The notes below the pieces were generated by a model. That model did not search any database. It was not told the DNA's origin and worked only from the letters and a program-made list of their open reading frames with translations. Position numbers and translations under genes: made by a program. A stretch of DNA of 17,706 bases from Ruminococcaceae bacterium UBA6857 (GTDB lineage Bacteria; Bacillota; Clostridia; Oscillospirales; Acutalibacteraceae), in contig DKDD01000067.1 of NCBI GenBank assembly GCA_002451715.1, positions 1,525-19,230 on the forward strand, read 5' to 3'. The stretch's first letter is position 1, and each line of letters begins with the position of its first letter. Of this stretch, positions 1-8,003 are shown one piece after another.

Positions 1-5
1 ATCAT
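1..5 (-). CDS. Start of a gene cut by the window edge, possibly methionine aminopeptidase
   Basis: Two bases after the adk stop codon an ATG begins on the minus strand at position 5, preceded by GGAGG with a 7-base spacer (the GGAGG lies inside the end of adk). Only the start codon and two further bases are visible, so the product cannot be read. In many Firmicutes the gene after adk in the spc operon is map (methionine aminopeptidase), which is the only reason for the suggestion. The start signal is good; the identity is a guess from synteny. Confidence 0.35.
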
Positions 6-7
6 GC

Positions 8-640
8 TTAATCCTCCAATGCCTTGAGGGTGAGTGCAGTCGTATCTGCGACTTCCTCCTGTCCCTCAACAACAGTAAGCTTGTTCTTGTTTTTGTAAAA
101 CTCAACGAGCGGTTCTGTCTGCTCGTGATATACTTTCAAACGTTCAAGGATTGTTTCCTCCTTGTCGTCAGAACGCTGAACAAGCTGTGCGCCGCAGTGG
201 TTGCAAACGCCGTCCTTTTCCGGCTTCTTATAAAGAAGATGATAGGAAGCGCCGCAGCCGCCGCAGACCCTGCGTCCGGAAAGTCTTTGAACGATTTTTT
301 CATCGGGAACCTGAATGTCGATAACTTTGTCGATTACGATTCCCATGTCGTCAAGAGCCTGTGCCTGAGGCACGGTTCTCGGAAAACCGTCAAGAATAAA
401 TCCGTTTTTGCAGTCGTCTTCTTTAAGCCTTTCCCTGACGATGCCAATTACAACATCGTCGGGAACAAGCAGACCTTTGTCAATGAACTCCTTCGCTTTA
501 ATACCCATTTCCGTCTGCGCTTTAAGCGCCGCACGGATGATATTGCCTGTTGATATGGTCGGGATCGAAAGGTGCTCGGAAATTACTTCTGCCTGAGTGC
601 CTTTTCCGGCTCCCGGCGCGCCCAATAAGATAAGCTTCAT
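8..640 (-). CDS. adk: Adenylate kinase, zinc-lid type
   Basis: This 210-residue enzyme interconverts ATP + AMP and 2 ADP in the cytoplasm. The P-loop GAPGAGKGT is at residues 7-15, the AMP-binding core FILDGFPRT at 81-89, and RLSGRR at 119-124 opens the lid. The lid carries four cysteines (C126, C129, C146, C149) in a C-x2-C-x16-C-x2-C pattern, the zinc-binding form common in Gram-positive bacteria. Length is slightly below the usual 214-217. The start MKLILLGAPG is the family N-terminus and follows an AGGTGA ribosome binding site. It is the last complete gene of the S10-spc operon here, 23 bases after secY, the usual place in Firmicutes. Confidence 0.98.
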   Translation of the reverse strand: MKLILLGAPGAGKGTQAEVISEHLSIPTISTGNIIRAALKAQTEMGIKAKEFIDKGLLVPDDVVIGIVRERLKEDDCKNGFILDGFPRTVPQAQALDDMGIVIDKVIDIQVPDEKIVQRLSGRRVCGGCGASYHLLYKKPEKDGVCNHCGAQLVQRSDDKEETILERLKVYHEQTEPLVEFYKNKNKLTVVEGQEEVADTTALTLKALED

Positions 641-663
641 CAGGTATCACCTCAAAATAAGTA

Positions 664-1980
664 TTAGTCAAGGAAGCCCTTGTAGTGTCTCATCATCATC
701 TGGCTTTCAAGCTGTTTAACGGTTTCAAGTGCAACACCGACAACGATGATGAGTGAAGTACCGCCGAGCGAAATTGCCATCGGATGGTTGATGAGCTTTG
801 TGAAGATTGTCAAGATGTTCGGGAACAGCGCAACAACCGAAAGGAGAAGAGCGCCGAGAAGCGTAATTCTTGAAAGAATCTTCTTAATATAATCGGAAGT
901 CGGTTTGCCCGGACGGATACCCGGAATCATACCGCTGTTCTTTCTGATGTTGTTTGCCATCTCAACCGGGTTATACTGAATGCTTGCATAGAAGTATGCG
1001 AAGAACAGAATAAGAAGGAAGTAGATGATTGCATAGAACCAATGGTCCGTTGAGAACATGTTGAAGAACGTCTTCCATCCGCCTGTGATTTTGTCTTCCG
1101 AAATGAAGAGCTGGATCGTTGCGGGAAGTGAAAGAATTGAAGAAGCAAAGATAACGGGAAGAACACCTGACATATTGACCTTGATGGGGATATGTGTGCT
1201 CTGGCCGCCGTACATCTTTCTGCCGACAACTCTTTTTGCATACTGAACGGGAATTCTGCGTTCCGCGTTGTCCATCCAAACGATGTATGCGATCATCGCA
1301 AGAAGGAAGATGATAACAATCGGAACAAGTGCGAAGTACGCGCCGCCCATGGTAAGATAGCTGTACATCTGAACACAAAGGGTGGGCATACGGGCAACAA
1401 TGCCTGCGAAAAGGATGATGGAAACGCCGTTTCCGATACCCTTGTCGTTAACCTGTTCGCCGAGCCACATGATGAATGCGGAACCGGCGGTAAGAACGAG
1501 AATAACAACAAGACCCTGAAGTACTGCCGAAATGCCGGTGAAGAGTTCTCCGGAAGCGTCCTTAACAACATATCCCTTTGCGCGAAGATAAATGAAGTAT
1601 GCAGTTGACTGCATAAGAGCCAGAGCGATTGTTGTATATCTCGTGATTGTTGCCATCTTCTTTCTGCCTTCCTCGCCCTCTTTTGAAAGTTTTTCAAGAG
1701 CGGGGATTGCAACAGCAAGAAGCTGAATGATAATTGAACTGTTGATGTAAGGTGTAACGCCCATTGCGAAAACGGTTCCGTAGTTGAACGCGTCACCTGT
1801 CATCATGTTGAGGTAGTTCATGAAGGACTCGCTGCCCTCGGGTGTGATTCCGCTTGTGATATCAGTAAACGGAACGGGAATAGCAGCACCGATCCTGAAG
1901 ATCAATACTATAAGCGCCGTGAAAAGCATTTTCTTTCTGAGATCTGCAATTTTCCAAGCATTTATAAATGTACTAATCAT
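664..1980 (-). CDS. secY: Protein translocase subunit SecY
   Basis: SecY is the channel-forming subunit of the SecYEG translocon in the cytoplasmic membrane, through which unfolded proteins are exported or inserted. The 438-residue product has the family length and about ten hydrophobic segments, starting with LFTALIVLIFRIGAAIPVPF near residues 19-38. That segment and the plug-region sequence after it are typical of SecY, as are the cytoplasmic-loop sequence GNGVSIILFAGI and the C-terminal MMMRHYKGFLD. Its ATG lies one base after the rplO TGA (TGA-A-ATG), and its AGGTGA ribosome binding site is inside the end of rplO, so translation is probably coupled. The position between rplO and adk is standard for the spc operon. 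Confidence 0.98.
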   Translation of the reverse strand: MISTFINAWKIADLRKKMLFTALIVLIFRIGAAIPVPFTDITSGITPEGSESFMNYLNMMTGDAFNYGTVFAMGVTPYINSSIIIQLLAVAIPALEKLSKEGEEGRKKMATITRYTTIALALMQSTAYFIYLRAKGYVVKDASGELFTGISAVLQGLVVILVLTAGSAFIMWLGEQVNDKGIGNGVSIILFAGIVARMPTLCVQMYSYLTMGGAYFALVPIVIIFLLAMIAYIVWMDNAERRIPVQYAKRVVGRKMYGGQSTHIPIKVNMSGVLPVIFASSILSLPATIQLFISEDKITGGWKTFFNMFSTDHWFYAIIYFLLILFFAYFYASIQYNPVEMANNIRKNSGMIPGIRPGKPTSDYIKKILSRITLLGALLLSVVALFPNILTIFTKLINHPMAISLGGTSLIIVVGVALETVKQLESQMMMRHYKGFLD

Positions 1981-1981
1981 T

Positions 1982-2425
1982 TCAGATCACCTCGGCCTTT
2001 CCTCCGGCCGCCTCGATCTTCTGCTTAGCTGATTCGCTGAAAGCATTTGCTTGAACGGTGAGAGCCTTGGAAAGCTCGCCGTTTCCGAGAACCTTAACGC
2101 CGCCAAGAACCTTTTTGACAAGACCCTTTGAAAGAAGAGCGTCAATTGTTACTGTTTCGCCGGCCTCAAAAGCCTTGTCAAGCGCGGACAGATTGACGAT
2201 TGCCATTTCGGTTCTGAAAATATTGTTGAAACCTCTTTTGGGAAGTCTTCTCTGGAGGGGCATCTGGCCGCCTTCAAAGCCGGGACGCATTCCGCGGCCT
2301 GCTCTGGCCTTCTGACCCTTGTGACCTTTACCGGCGGTTTTACCCTGTCCGGAACCTGCGCCGCGTCCGATTCTCTTGCGAGCCTTTGTTGAGCCGGCAG
2401 CAGGTGAAAGTTCGTGCAATTTCAT
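1982..2425 (-). CDS. rplO: 50S ribosomal protein L15 (uL15)
   Basis: L15 is a late-assembling protein of the large ribosomal subunit. The 147-residue product begins MKLHELSPAAGSTKARKRIG and has the glycine- and basic-rich extended N-terminus (GRGAGSGQGKTAGKGHKGQKAR) that threads into 23S rRNA, followed by the globular C-terminal part. A GTG three codons upstream (position 2434) could also open the frame. It sits inside the AAGGAGGTG ribosome binding site, so the ATG at 2425, with an 8-base spacer, is chosen. Lies between rpmD and secY. Confidence 0.97.
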   Translation of the reverse strand: MKLHELSPAAGSTKARKRIGRGAGSGQGKTAGKGHKGQKARAGRGMRPGFEGGQMPLQRRLPKRGFNNIFRTEMAIVNLSALDKAFEAGETVTIDALLSKGLVKKVLGGVKVLGNGELSKALTVQANAFSESAKQKIEAAGGKAEVI

Positions 2426-2443
2426 TTTTCGCACCTCCTTGCT

Positions 2444-2617
2444 TTATGCTTCGGTAACCTCGATAAGGTGAGAAATCTTTCTGACCTTACCTTGAGTCTG
2501 TGGGTTATTCGGCTGAGTAGCCTCGTCCCCGATTTTGCGAAGACCGAGAGCATGGGCGGTAGCAATCTGATCTTTCTTTGAGCCGATAAGACTTCTTACA
2601 AGCTTAACTTTAATCAT
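2444..2617 (-). CDS. rpmD: 50S ribosomal protein L30 (uL30)
   Basis: A 57-residue protein, too short for most automatic ORF lists, read directly from the minus strand: it starts MIKVKLVRSLIGSKKDQIAT and ends KVRKISHLIEVTEA. The LVRSLIG start and the GLRKIG segment (25-30) followed by a conserved asparagine/proline turn are typical of bacterial L30. It belongs to the large subunit. It has a GGAGGGCGTAACA ribosome binding region before its ATG and fills the rpsE-rplO gap exactly as expected in the spc operon. Confidence 0.96.
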   Translation of the reverse strand: MIKVKLVRSLIGSKKDQIATAHALGLRKIGDEATQPNNPQTQGKVRKISHLIEVTEA

Positions 2618-2630
2618 TGTTACGCCCTCC

Positions 2631-3131
2631 TTAACCTAAAATTTCCTGAGCGGTCTTTCCGCGAACAGCTGCAACTTCTTCAACGTTGCGAAGCTTTGAA
2701 AGGCCGTCAAGTGTTGCTCTTACGACATTGCAGGGGTTGTTTGAACGAAGAGCCTTTGTACGAATGTCCTTGATTCCGACTGTTTCAACAACAGCACGAA
2801 CGGGACCGCCGGCGATAACGCCGGTACCGGGTGCAGCAGGCTTGAGAAGAACAACGCCTGCGCCGAACTTACCGATGATCTCATGGGGAATTGTTGAACC
2901 CTTGAGGGCAACTTTCATGAGATTCTTTTTCGCGTCTTCGATACCCTTGCGGATTGCGTCGGGAACTTCGCCCGATTTTCCGAGACCGAAGCCGATCGTT
3001 CCGTTTCCGTCACCGACAACTACAAGAGCTGCGAACTTGAAGATACGACCGCCCTTAACGGTTTTGGAAACACGGTTGATGGCAACAACGCGCTCTGTAA
3101 GTTCATAAGCCGATGCATCAATCTTATTCAT
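2631..3131 (-). CDS. rpsE: 30S ribosomal protein S5 (uS5)
   Basis: S5 lies near the mRNA entry and decoding region of the small subunit and affects accuracy. The 166-residue product has the N-terminal S5 double-stranded RNA-binding domain (LTERVVAINRVSKTVKGGR, FAALVVVGDGNGTIGFGLGK, about 11-53) and the C-terminal domain beginning near AGGPVRAVVETVGI. The start is supported by AAGGAGG 9-10 bases before the ATG. Length matches the Firmicutes family. It lies between rplR and rpmD. Confidence 0.98.
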   Translation of the reverse strand: MNKIDASAYELTERVVAINRVSKTVKGGRIFKFAALVVVGDGNGTIGFGLGKSGEVPDAIRKGIEDAKKNLMKVALKGSTIPHEIIGKFGAGVVLLKPAAPGTGVIAGGPVRAVVETVGIKDIRTKALRSNNPCNVVRATLDGLSKLRNVEEVAAVRGKTAQEILG

Positions 3132-3150
3132 AAATCAATATCCTCCTTGC

Positions 3151-3507
3151 TTAGAACTTCAGGCCGCCGGCACGAGCGCCGTCTGCGAGTGCCTGAACAC
3201 GACCGTGGTATACATAACCGCCTCTGTCAAAGACACACTCGGTGATGCCTTTTTCAGCGGCACGCTTTGCAAGAAGCTCGCCAACCTTTGTTGCGGCTTC
3301 TTTGTTTCCGCCGTACTCAAATTCCTTTTCCACTGTTGCTGCCGAAGCAAGGGTAACACCCTGAACATCGTCAACAAGCTGTGCATAGATGTGGTTGAGT
3401 GAACGGTAAACGCTCAGACGCGGACAAGCCGCAGTACCGCTGATCTTAGCGCGTACTCTTTTGCGTCTTTTAAGTCTTGCTTTATTGCTGTCTTTTTTGC
3501 TGACCAT
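3151..3507 (-). CDS. rplR: 50S ribosomal protein L18 (uL18)
   Basis: L18 binds 5S rRNA with L5 and helps dock it in the central protuberance. The 118-residue sequence has the basic N-terminus (KARLKRRKRVRAKISGT), the PRLSVYRSLNHIYAQ strand-helix signature and the C-terminal VFDRGGYVYHGRVQALADGAR motif diagnostic for bacterial L18. AAAGGAG precedes the ATG by about 10 bases. It is followed by rpsE in the normal order. Confidence 0.98.
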   Translation of the reverse strand: MVSKKDSNKARLKRRKRVRAKISGTAACPRLSVYRSLNHIYAQLVDDVQGVTLASAATVEKEFEYGGNKEAATKVGELLAKRAAEKGITECVFDRGGYVYHGRVQALADGARAGGLKF

Positions 3508-3531
3508 AGAAATTTCACTCCTTTACCAATC

Positions 3532-4074
3532 TTATTTACCCTTACCGGCTTTACCTTCTTTGCGGCGGATATGCTCTGAAGCATATTTAATTCCCTTGCC
3601 CTTGTAAGGTTCCGGCGGACGCTTTTCGCGAACTTCTGCGGCAAACTGACCAACCTTTTGTTTGTCGGCGCCGTGAATGATGATTTTGTTGGGAGCGGGA
3701 ACTTCAATTGTGATGCCGTCTTTTTCTGACATTACAACGTCGTGTGAGTAACCGATCTTCATAACAAGGTCGGTGCCCTTCTTTTCCGCACGGTAACCGA
3801 TACCGTTGATTTCAAGTTCCTTCTGGAATCCCTTTGAAACACCCTCAACCATGTTTGCGATAAGTGTACGGGTAAGACCGTGAAGTGATCTGTATTCCTT
3901 ATTGTCGTTCGGACGTGCAACGATGATTTCGTCGCCTTCCTTTGTGACGGACATGTTGTCATGAACGGTGTGGGTAAGAGTACCCTTTGCGCCCTTAACG
4001 GTGATGGTGCTGCCGTCGATTGTTACGTCTACTCCTGCGGGAATAGCGATGGGTTTCTTTCCTATACGTGACAT
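3532..4074 (-). CDS. rplF: 50S ribosomal protein L6 (uL6)
   Basis: L6 sits near the sarcin-ricin loop and factor-binding site of the large subunit. The 180-residue product starts MSRIGKKPIAIPAGVDVTID and ends with the family motif PPEPYKGKGIKYASEHIRRKEGKAGKGK. Two similar L6 folds make up the body, with the RSLHGLTRTLIANMVEGVSKGF segment (about 63-84) between them. A GGGGGTG ribosome binding site lies five bases from the ATG. It lies between rpsH and rplR. Confidence 0.98.
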   Translation of the reverse strand: MSRIGKKPIAIPAGVDVTIDGSTITVKGAKGTLTHTVHDNMSVTKEGDEIIVARPNDNKEYRSLHGLTRTLIANMVEGVSKGFQKELEINGIGYRAEKKGTDLVMKIGYSHDVVMSEKDGITIEVPAPNKIIIHGADKQKVGQFAAEVREKRPPEPYKGKGIKYASEHIRRKEGKAGKGK

Positions 4075-4086
4075 CTCGGCACCCCC

Positions 4087-4485
4087 TTACCAAATGAACG
4101 CAAGGACCTCGCCGCCAACATTGGCTTTGCGGGCTTCCTTGTCGGTCATGATACCCTTTGAGGTTGAAAGAATCGCGATTCCGAGACCTTTCATAACCTT
4201 GGGCATATCCTCACAGCTTGTGTAAATTCTGAGGCCGGGCTTTGAAACTCTTCTGAGACCGGTGATAACACGGGTCTTTCCGGGGCCATACTTAAGCTGA
4301 ACGTCCATAATTCCCTGCTTACCGTCTTCTTCAACGGTGAAGCTTTTGATGTATCCTTCATCCACAAGAATCTGAGCAATTGCCTTCTTGGTGTTGGATG
4401 CAGGAATTTTAACTGAATCGTGTTTAGCTGCGCTTGCATTACGGATTCTCGTAAGCATATCAGCGATTGCGTCTGTTACTTGCAT
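4087..4485 (-). CDS. rpsH: 30S ribosomal protein S8 (uS8)
   Basis: S8 is a primary 16S rRNA-binding protein of the central domain, and in Escherichia coli it represses the spc operon. The reading frame is open to 4581, but the family N-terminus MQVTDAIADMLTRIRNA begins at 4485, where GGAGG stands 10 bases upstream, so the shorter 132-residue form is annotated. The conserved C-terminus ISTSKGIMTDKEARKANVGGEVLAFIW is present. The extra frame upstream overlaps the rpsN end and is not coding. Confidence 0.98.
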   Translation of the reverse strand: MQVTDAIADMLTRIRNASAAKHDSVKIPASNTKKAIAQILVDEGYIKSFTVEEDGKQGIMDVQLKYGPGKTRVITGLRRVSKPGLRIYTSCEDMPKVMKGLGIAILSTSKGIMTDKEARKANVGGEVLAFIW

Positions 4486-4511
4486 TATTCCTTTACCTCC
4501 TTGACAATTAC

Positions 4512-4697
4512 TTACCAGCTTGCCTTCTTCACGCCGGGAATCTGTCCTGCGTGGGCAAGTTCTCTGAAGCAGATACGGCATACTCCGTACTTACGAAGAT
4601 AGGCGTGAGGTCTGCCGCAGATCTTGCAGCGGTTATACTGCCTTGTGGAATACTTAGCGGGTCTTTTCTGTTTTACTTTCATTGAAGTCTTTGCCAT
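4512..4697 (-). CDS. rpsN: 30S ribosomal protein S14, zinc-binding type (uS14)
   Basis: S14 occupies the head of the small subunit. This 61-residue form is the short zinc-dependent (C+) paralogue used as the housekeeping copy in many Gram-positive bacteria: cysteines C24, C27, C40 and C43 form CKIC and CRIC pairs. The frame MAKTSMKVKQKRPAKYSTRQ to GVKKASW is the full family length. AAGGAGGAGG precedes the start. The spc operon position between rplE and rpsH is normal. Confidence 0.98.
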   Translation of the reverse strand: MAKTSMKVKQKRPAKYSTRQYNRCKICGRPHAYLRKYGVCRICFRELAHAGQIPGVKKASW

Positions 4698-4713
4698 AAG
4701 TTATTCCTCCTCC

Positions 4714-5256
4714 TTATTGTCTTTCGAAAGGAGCACCCATAAGAGTGAGCAGCTCTCTTGCTTCTTCGTCGGTGTTAGCGGTTGTTACGAAACAGATATC
4801 CATTCCGCGAACCTTGTCGATCTTATCATAGTCGATTTCGGGGAAGATAAGCTGTTCCTTGATACCGACTGTGTAGTTACCTCTGCCGTCGAAAGCGTTG
4901 GGGTTAATTCCTCTGAAGTCACGAACTCTGGGAAGAGCGAGATTGAAGAATCTGTCGATAAATTCATACATCTTGTCTCCTCTGAGTGTAACCTTTACGC
5001 CGATAACCATGCCTTCACGAAGCTTGAAGTTAGCGACGGATTTTTTAGCCTTGCAAAGAACGGGCTGCTGACCTGTGATCTGTCTGATGTCCGAAACGAT
5101 TGCGTCGAGAACCTTTGAGTTATCTCTTGCTTCGCCGCAGGCAACGTTAACAACGACCTTGTCGATCTTCGGGATTTGCATAACGCTTTTATAGCCGAAC
5201 TTCTTCATGAGAGCAGGTGCAACCTCATTAACGTAGGCTTCTTTTAATCTTGCCAT
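4714..5256 (-). CDS. rplE: 50S ribosomal protein L5 (uL5)
   Basis: L5 binds 5S rRNA and contacts the P-site tRNA elbow. The 180-residue protein carries YKSVMQIPKIDKVVVNVACGEA (about 22-43), GQQPVLCKAKKSVANFKLREG and the C-terminal YTVGIKEQLIFPEIDYDK and VTTANTDEEARELL blocks that define the family. GGGAGG lies upstream of the chosen ATG. Another ATG six bases before it is out of frame. It lies between rplX and rpsN. Confidence 0.98.
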   Translation of the reverse strand: MARLKEAYVNEVAPALMKKFGYKSVMQIPKIDKVVVNVACGEARDNSKVLDAIVSDIRQITGQQPVLCKAKKSVANFKLREGMVIGVKVTLRGDKMYEFIDRFFNLALPRVRDFRGINPNAFDGRGNYTVGIKEQLIFPEIDYDKIDKVRGMDICFVTTANTDEEARELLTLMGAPFERQ

Positions 5257-5270
5257 GTCATGTTCCTCCC

Positions 5271-5606
5271 TTATTCAAACTTTGCGCCGCAGCCGTCTTT
5301 TTTGCATACGCGCATTTTCTTGGTCTTGCCCTTAACTTCTTCATAGACGTGGCCGACTCTTGTCGGGCGTCCGCATTTCGGGCAGATAAGCTGGACCTTC
5401 GAAGCGTAAAGAGCGCTTTCAGCCTTGATAATTCCGCCGGGCTCGCCCATCTTGCGGGGTTTAACGTGTTTTGAAACAACGTTGATTCCCTCAACGATGA
5501 CTTTGCCTTCCGAAGGGCTGACCTGAAGGACCTTTCCTCTGGCGCCACGATCCTTGCCGTTGATAACAACAACCTGGTCGCCTGTTTTTACATGTACCTT
5601 ACTCAT
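5271..5606 (-). CDS. rplX: 50S ribosomal protein L24 (uL24)
   Basis: L24 starts large-subunit assembly by binding the 5' end of 23S rRNA. The KOW motif (KTGDQVVVINGKDRGARGKV, residues 7-26) and the GINVVSKHVKPR segment are clear. At 111 residues it is a little longer than the usual 101-105 and keeps four cysteines (C75, C78, C101, C106) in a C-x2-C-x22-C-x4-C pattern, so it probably binds zinc; many L24 proteins keep only part of this. AAGGAGGTG precedes the ATG. Confidence 0.97.
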   Translation of the reverse strand: MSKVHVKTGDQVVVINGKDRGARGKVLQVSPSEGKVIVEGINVVSKHVKPRKMGEPGGIIKAESALYASKVQLICPKCGRPTRVGHVYEEVKGKTKKMRVCKKDGCGAKFE

Positions 5607-5618
5607 CGTGACACCTCC

Positions 5619-5987
5619 TTAAAGAACTTCCGGAGCGAGGGAGAGGATTTTAAGATAATCCTTTTCACGAAGCTCTCTTGCAACCGGTCCAAAGATACGA
5701 GTACCCTTGGGGTTTTTATCTTCCTTGATGATAACGGCTGCGTTTTCGTCAAAACGAATATACGTTCCGTCATCGCGGCGAACGCCTGTTGCAGTGCGGA
5801 CAACAACTGCCTTAACAACGTCGCCTTTTTTTACGACGCCACCCGGTGCTGCCTTCTTGACAGAAGCAACAATGACGTCACCGATATTAGCATATCTTCT
5901 GCCGGTACCGCCGAGAACACGGATGCACATAAGCTCCTTAGCTCCGGTATTGTCGGCAACCTTAAGATAAGTTTGCTGTTGGATCAT
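5619..5987 (-). CDS. rplN: 50S ribosomal protein L14 (uL14)
   Basis: L14 lies at the subunit interface, forming bridges with 16S rRNA. The product has exactly 122 residues, the near-universal length. It begins MIQQQTYLKVADNTGAKELM, contains VIVASVKKAAPGGVVKKGDVVKAVVVRT and RFDENAAVIIKEDKNPKGTRIFGPVARELR, and ends LSLAPEVL, all hallmarks of uL14. AAGGAGG precedes the start. It lies between rpsQ and rplX. Confidence 0.99.
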   Translation of the reverse strand: MIQQQTYLKVADNTGAKELMCIRVLGGTGRRYANIGDVIVASVKKAAPGGVVKKGDVVKAVVVRTATGVRRDDGTYIRFDENAAVIIKEDKNPKGTRIFGPVARELREKDYLKILSLAPEVL

Positions 5988-6016
5988 TGTGTTTGGCCTC
6001 CTTTAAGCTGCACCAA

Positions 6017-6271
6017 TTATTTGGCTTTTTCAATAATTTCAACGACACGCCATCTCTTGTCCTTTGAGATCGGGCGGGTCTCCATTACAAGTACACGGTC
6101 GCCGATTCCGCAAATTTCGTTTTCGTCGTGAGCCTTAACCTTAACGGTGCGGTTAACGATTTTCTTATAAAGCGGGTGTCTGACCTTATCCTTGATCGTA
6201 ACAACAACTGTCTTCGACATTTTGTCGCTGGTTACGATTCCGACCTGTGTTTTACGAAGGTTTCTTTCCAT
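6017..6271 (-). CDS. rpsQ: 30S ribosomal protein S17 (uS17)
   Basis: S17 is a primary 16S rRNA-binding protein with an OB fold. The 84-residue sequence MERNLRKTQVGIVTSDKMSK followed by TVVVTIKDKVRHPLYKKIV and the GDRVLVMETRPISKDKRWRVVEII C-terminus is the complete bacterial family. GGGAGG lies upstream of the ATG. It lies between rpmC and rplN. Confidence 0.98.
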   Translation of the reverse strand: MERNLRKTQVGIVTSDKMSKTVVVTIKDKVRHPLYKKIVNRTVKVKAHDENEICGIGDRVLVMETRPISKDKRWRVVEIIEKAK

Positions 6272-6292
6272 TTGTCTTTAACCTCCCTTTCC

Positions 6293-6496
6293 TCAAGAAT
6301 TTGCGCCGTGAAGTTCGATATCGCGCTGAACAGTTTTAATTCTTGCGATATCCTTCTTAACTGCGCTGATTCTCATCGGGTTGTCGAGCTGATTAACAGC
6401 CTGCTGGAAGCGAAGATTGAAAAGCTCCTTCTTGAGCTCTGCGAGCTTTGCGTCCATCTCAGCGGCGGACAGTTTTCTGATTTCACTTGCTTTCAT
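6293..6496 (-). CDS. rpmC: 50S ribosomal protein L29 (uL29)
   Basis: L29 sits by the peptide exit tunnel and contributes to the docking site for nascent-chain factors. The 67-residue two-helix protein contains the motif ELKKELFNLRFQQAVNQLDNP (about 21-41) and IARIKTVQRDIE. Its ATG overlaps the rplP stop codon by one base (TAATG), so it is probably translated by ribosomes finishing rplP; the AGGATGGTG ribosome binding region is inside rplP. Confidence 0.97.
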   Translation of the reverse strand: MKASEIRKLSAAEMDAKLAELKKELFNLRFQQAVNQLDNPMRISAVKKDIARIKTVQRDIELHGANS

Positions 6497-6927
6497 TACT
6501 GTTCACCATCCTTTTCCTGTTCAGCCTTAGTTGCAAACTTGCACTTGATGGGAAGCTTGTTTGCGGCAAGACGCATAGCCTCGCGTGCAAGAGCTTCGTC
6601 AACGCCTGCAATTTCAAACATAACTCTGCCGGGTTTAACAACTGCTACCCAATATTCGGGCGAGCCTTTACCGGAACCCATTCGGGTTTCTGCGGGCTTC
6701 TGAGTAATGGGCTTATCGGGGAAGATCTTGATCCAAACCTGACCACCACGCTTGATGTAACGGGTCATGGCGATACGGGCTGCTTCGATCTGTCTTGAAG
6801 TGATCCATGCGGGTTCAAGAGCAACAAGACCGAAATCACCGTAAGTAACCTGATTGCCCTTGTGGGCTGCGCCTTTAAGACGACCACGCTGAACTTTACG
6901 GCGTTTAACACGTTTAGGCATTAACAT
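6496..6927 (-). CDS. rplP: 50S ribosomal protein L16 (uL16)
   Basis: L16 helps position A-site tRNA near the peptidyl transferase centre. The 143-residue product starts MLMPKRVKRRKVQRGRLKG, which matches the MLxPKR start of the family and favours the first of two nearby ATGs. The segments KPITQKPAETRMGSGKGSPEYWVAVVKPGRVMFE and ALAREAMRLAANKLPIKCKF are diagnostic. Its ATG overlaps the rpsC stop by one base (TAATG), and AGGAGG lies inside rpsC. It is coupled in the same way to rpmC downstream. Confidence 0.98.
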   Translation of the reverse strand: MLMPKRVKRRKVQRGRLKGAAHKGNQVTYGDFGLVALEPAWITSRQIEAARIAMTRYIKRGGQVWIKIFPDKPITQKPAETRMGSGKGSPEYWVAVVKPGRVMFEIAGVDEALAREAMRLAANKLPIKCKFATKAEQEKDGEQ

Positions 6928-7628
6928 TATCTTGCTCCTCCTTCCTTACGCTGTCTGGGGCGACGGCGTTCGGGACGACGGCGGTCTTCGTTGTTGGAAA
7001 CCTGAAGAACTTCGCCGGTGTAGATCCATACCTTTACGCCGATGCGTCCGTAAGTTGTTTTTGCTTCAGCAAAACCGTAGTCAATGTCGGCACGAATTGT
7101 CTGAAGGGGAATTGTACCTTCCTTGTAGGTTTCGCTTCTTGCGATTTCGGCGCCGCCGAGACGACCCGAAGCCTGACATTTGATACCCTTTGCGCCAAGC
7201 TTCATAGCTCTGCCGATTGCCTGCTTAAGAGCACGGCGGAAAGAAATTCTTCTTTCAAGCTGTGCGGCAATGTTTTCTGCAACGAGCTGAGCGTTGACGT
7301 CCGGGTTTTTAATCTCAACAATGTTGAGTGAGACGCTCTTTCCAAGCTTCTTTTCAAGAGTTGCTTTGAGCTTTTCGATCTCTGCACCGCCGCGGCCGAT
7401 AACCATGCCGGGCTTTGCAACATGAATGTTGATTCTTACGCGGCTTGCGCTGCGTTCGATTTCAACTTTGGGAACTCCTGCGGGAGCAAGTGTTTCAAGG
7501 AGATATTCACGAAGATTGTAGTCTTCAACGAGTGTATCGCCGAAATCCTGCTTCTTAGCATACCAACGAGATTCCCAGTCCTTAATAACGCCTACTCTAA
7601 GACCGGTAGGATTAACTTTCTGACCCAT
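6927..7628 (-). CDS. rpsC: 30S ribosomal protein S3 (uS3)
   Basis: S3 lines the mRNA entry tunnel of the small subunit. It begins MGQKVNPTGLRVGVIKDWES and has a KH domain with the GxxG motif in MVIGRGGAEIEKL (about 77-89), then the C-terminal S3 domain (ISFRRALKQAIGRAMKLGAKGIK, GRLGGAEIARSETYKEGTIPLQT). The 233-residue length is longer than the usual 215-220 because of an arginine- and proline-rich tail. GAGGAGGTAATACA precedes the ATG. It lies between rplV and rplP. Confidence 0.98.
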   Translation of the reverse strand: MGQKVNPTGLRVGVIKDWESRWYAKKQDFGDTLVEDYNLREYLLETLAPAGVPKVEIERSASRVRINIHVAKPGMVIGRGGAEIEKLKATLEKKLGKSVSLNIVEIKNPDVNAQLVAENIAAQLERRISFRRALKQAIGRAMKLGAKGIKCQASGRLGGAEIARSETYKEGTIPLQTIRADIDYGFAEAKTTYGRIGVKVWIYTGEVLQVSNNEDRRRPERRRPRQRKEGGAR

Positions 7629-7647
7629 TGTATTACCTCCTCCTCAC

Positions 7648-7980
7648 TTATTCTGCTTCCTTGAGAACAAGGGTGATGTGCGACGTCTTCTTATTGATTC
7701 TGTATGCACGACCCTGAGCTCTCGGTCTGATTCTTTTAAGTGTCGGACCCTGACCTACGTAGCATTCTGCAACATAGAGTCTTGAAGTGTCCATATCTTT
7801 ATTTTCCGCATTAGCCATTGCGGACTTCAAAAGCTTTGAAACAATTTCACACGCAGCCTTGGGCGTGTATTTAAGAATTGCCATGGCTTTGTCAGCAGGC
7901 TGGTTACGGATAAGGTCAAGAACAATCTTAACCTTACGCGGCGCAATACGCACAAAAGTTACTTTTGCTGTTGCTTCCAT
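7648..7980 (-). CDS. rplV: 50S ribosomal protein L22 (uL22)
   Basis: L22 lines the nascent peptide exit tunnel with L4, and mutations in its loop affect macrolide sensitivity. The 110-residue protein has the core ATAKVTFVRIAPRKVKIVLDLIR (about 3-25) and the C-terminal beta hairpin and motif PTLKRIRPRAQGRAYRINKKTSHITLVL. GAAAGGAG lies upstream of the ATG. It is at its standard place between rpsS and rpsC. Confidence 0.98.
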   Translation of the reverse strand: MEATAKVTFVRIAPRKVKIVLDLIRNQPADKAMAILKYTPKAACEIVSKLLKSAMANAENKDMDTSRLYVAECYVGQGPTLKRIRPRAQGRAYRINKKTSHITLVLKEAE

Positions 7981-8003
7981 TGTAATACACTCCTTTCGAC
8001 TGA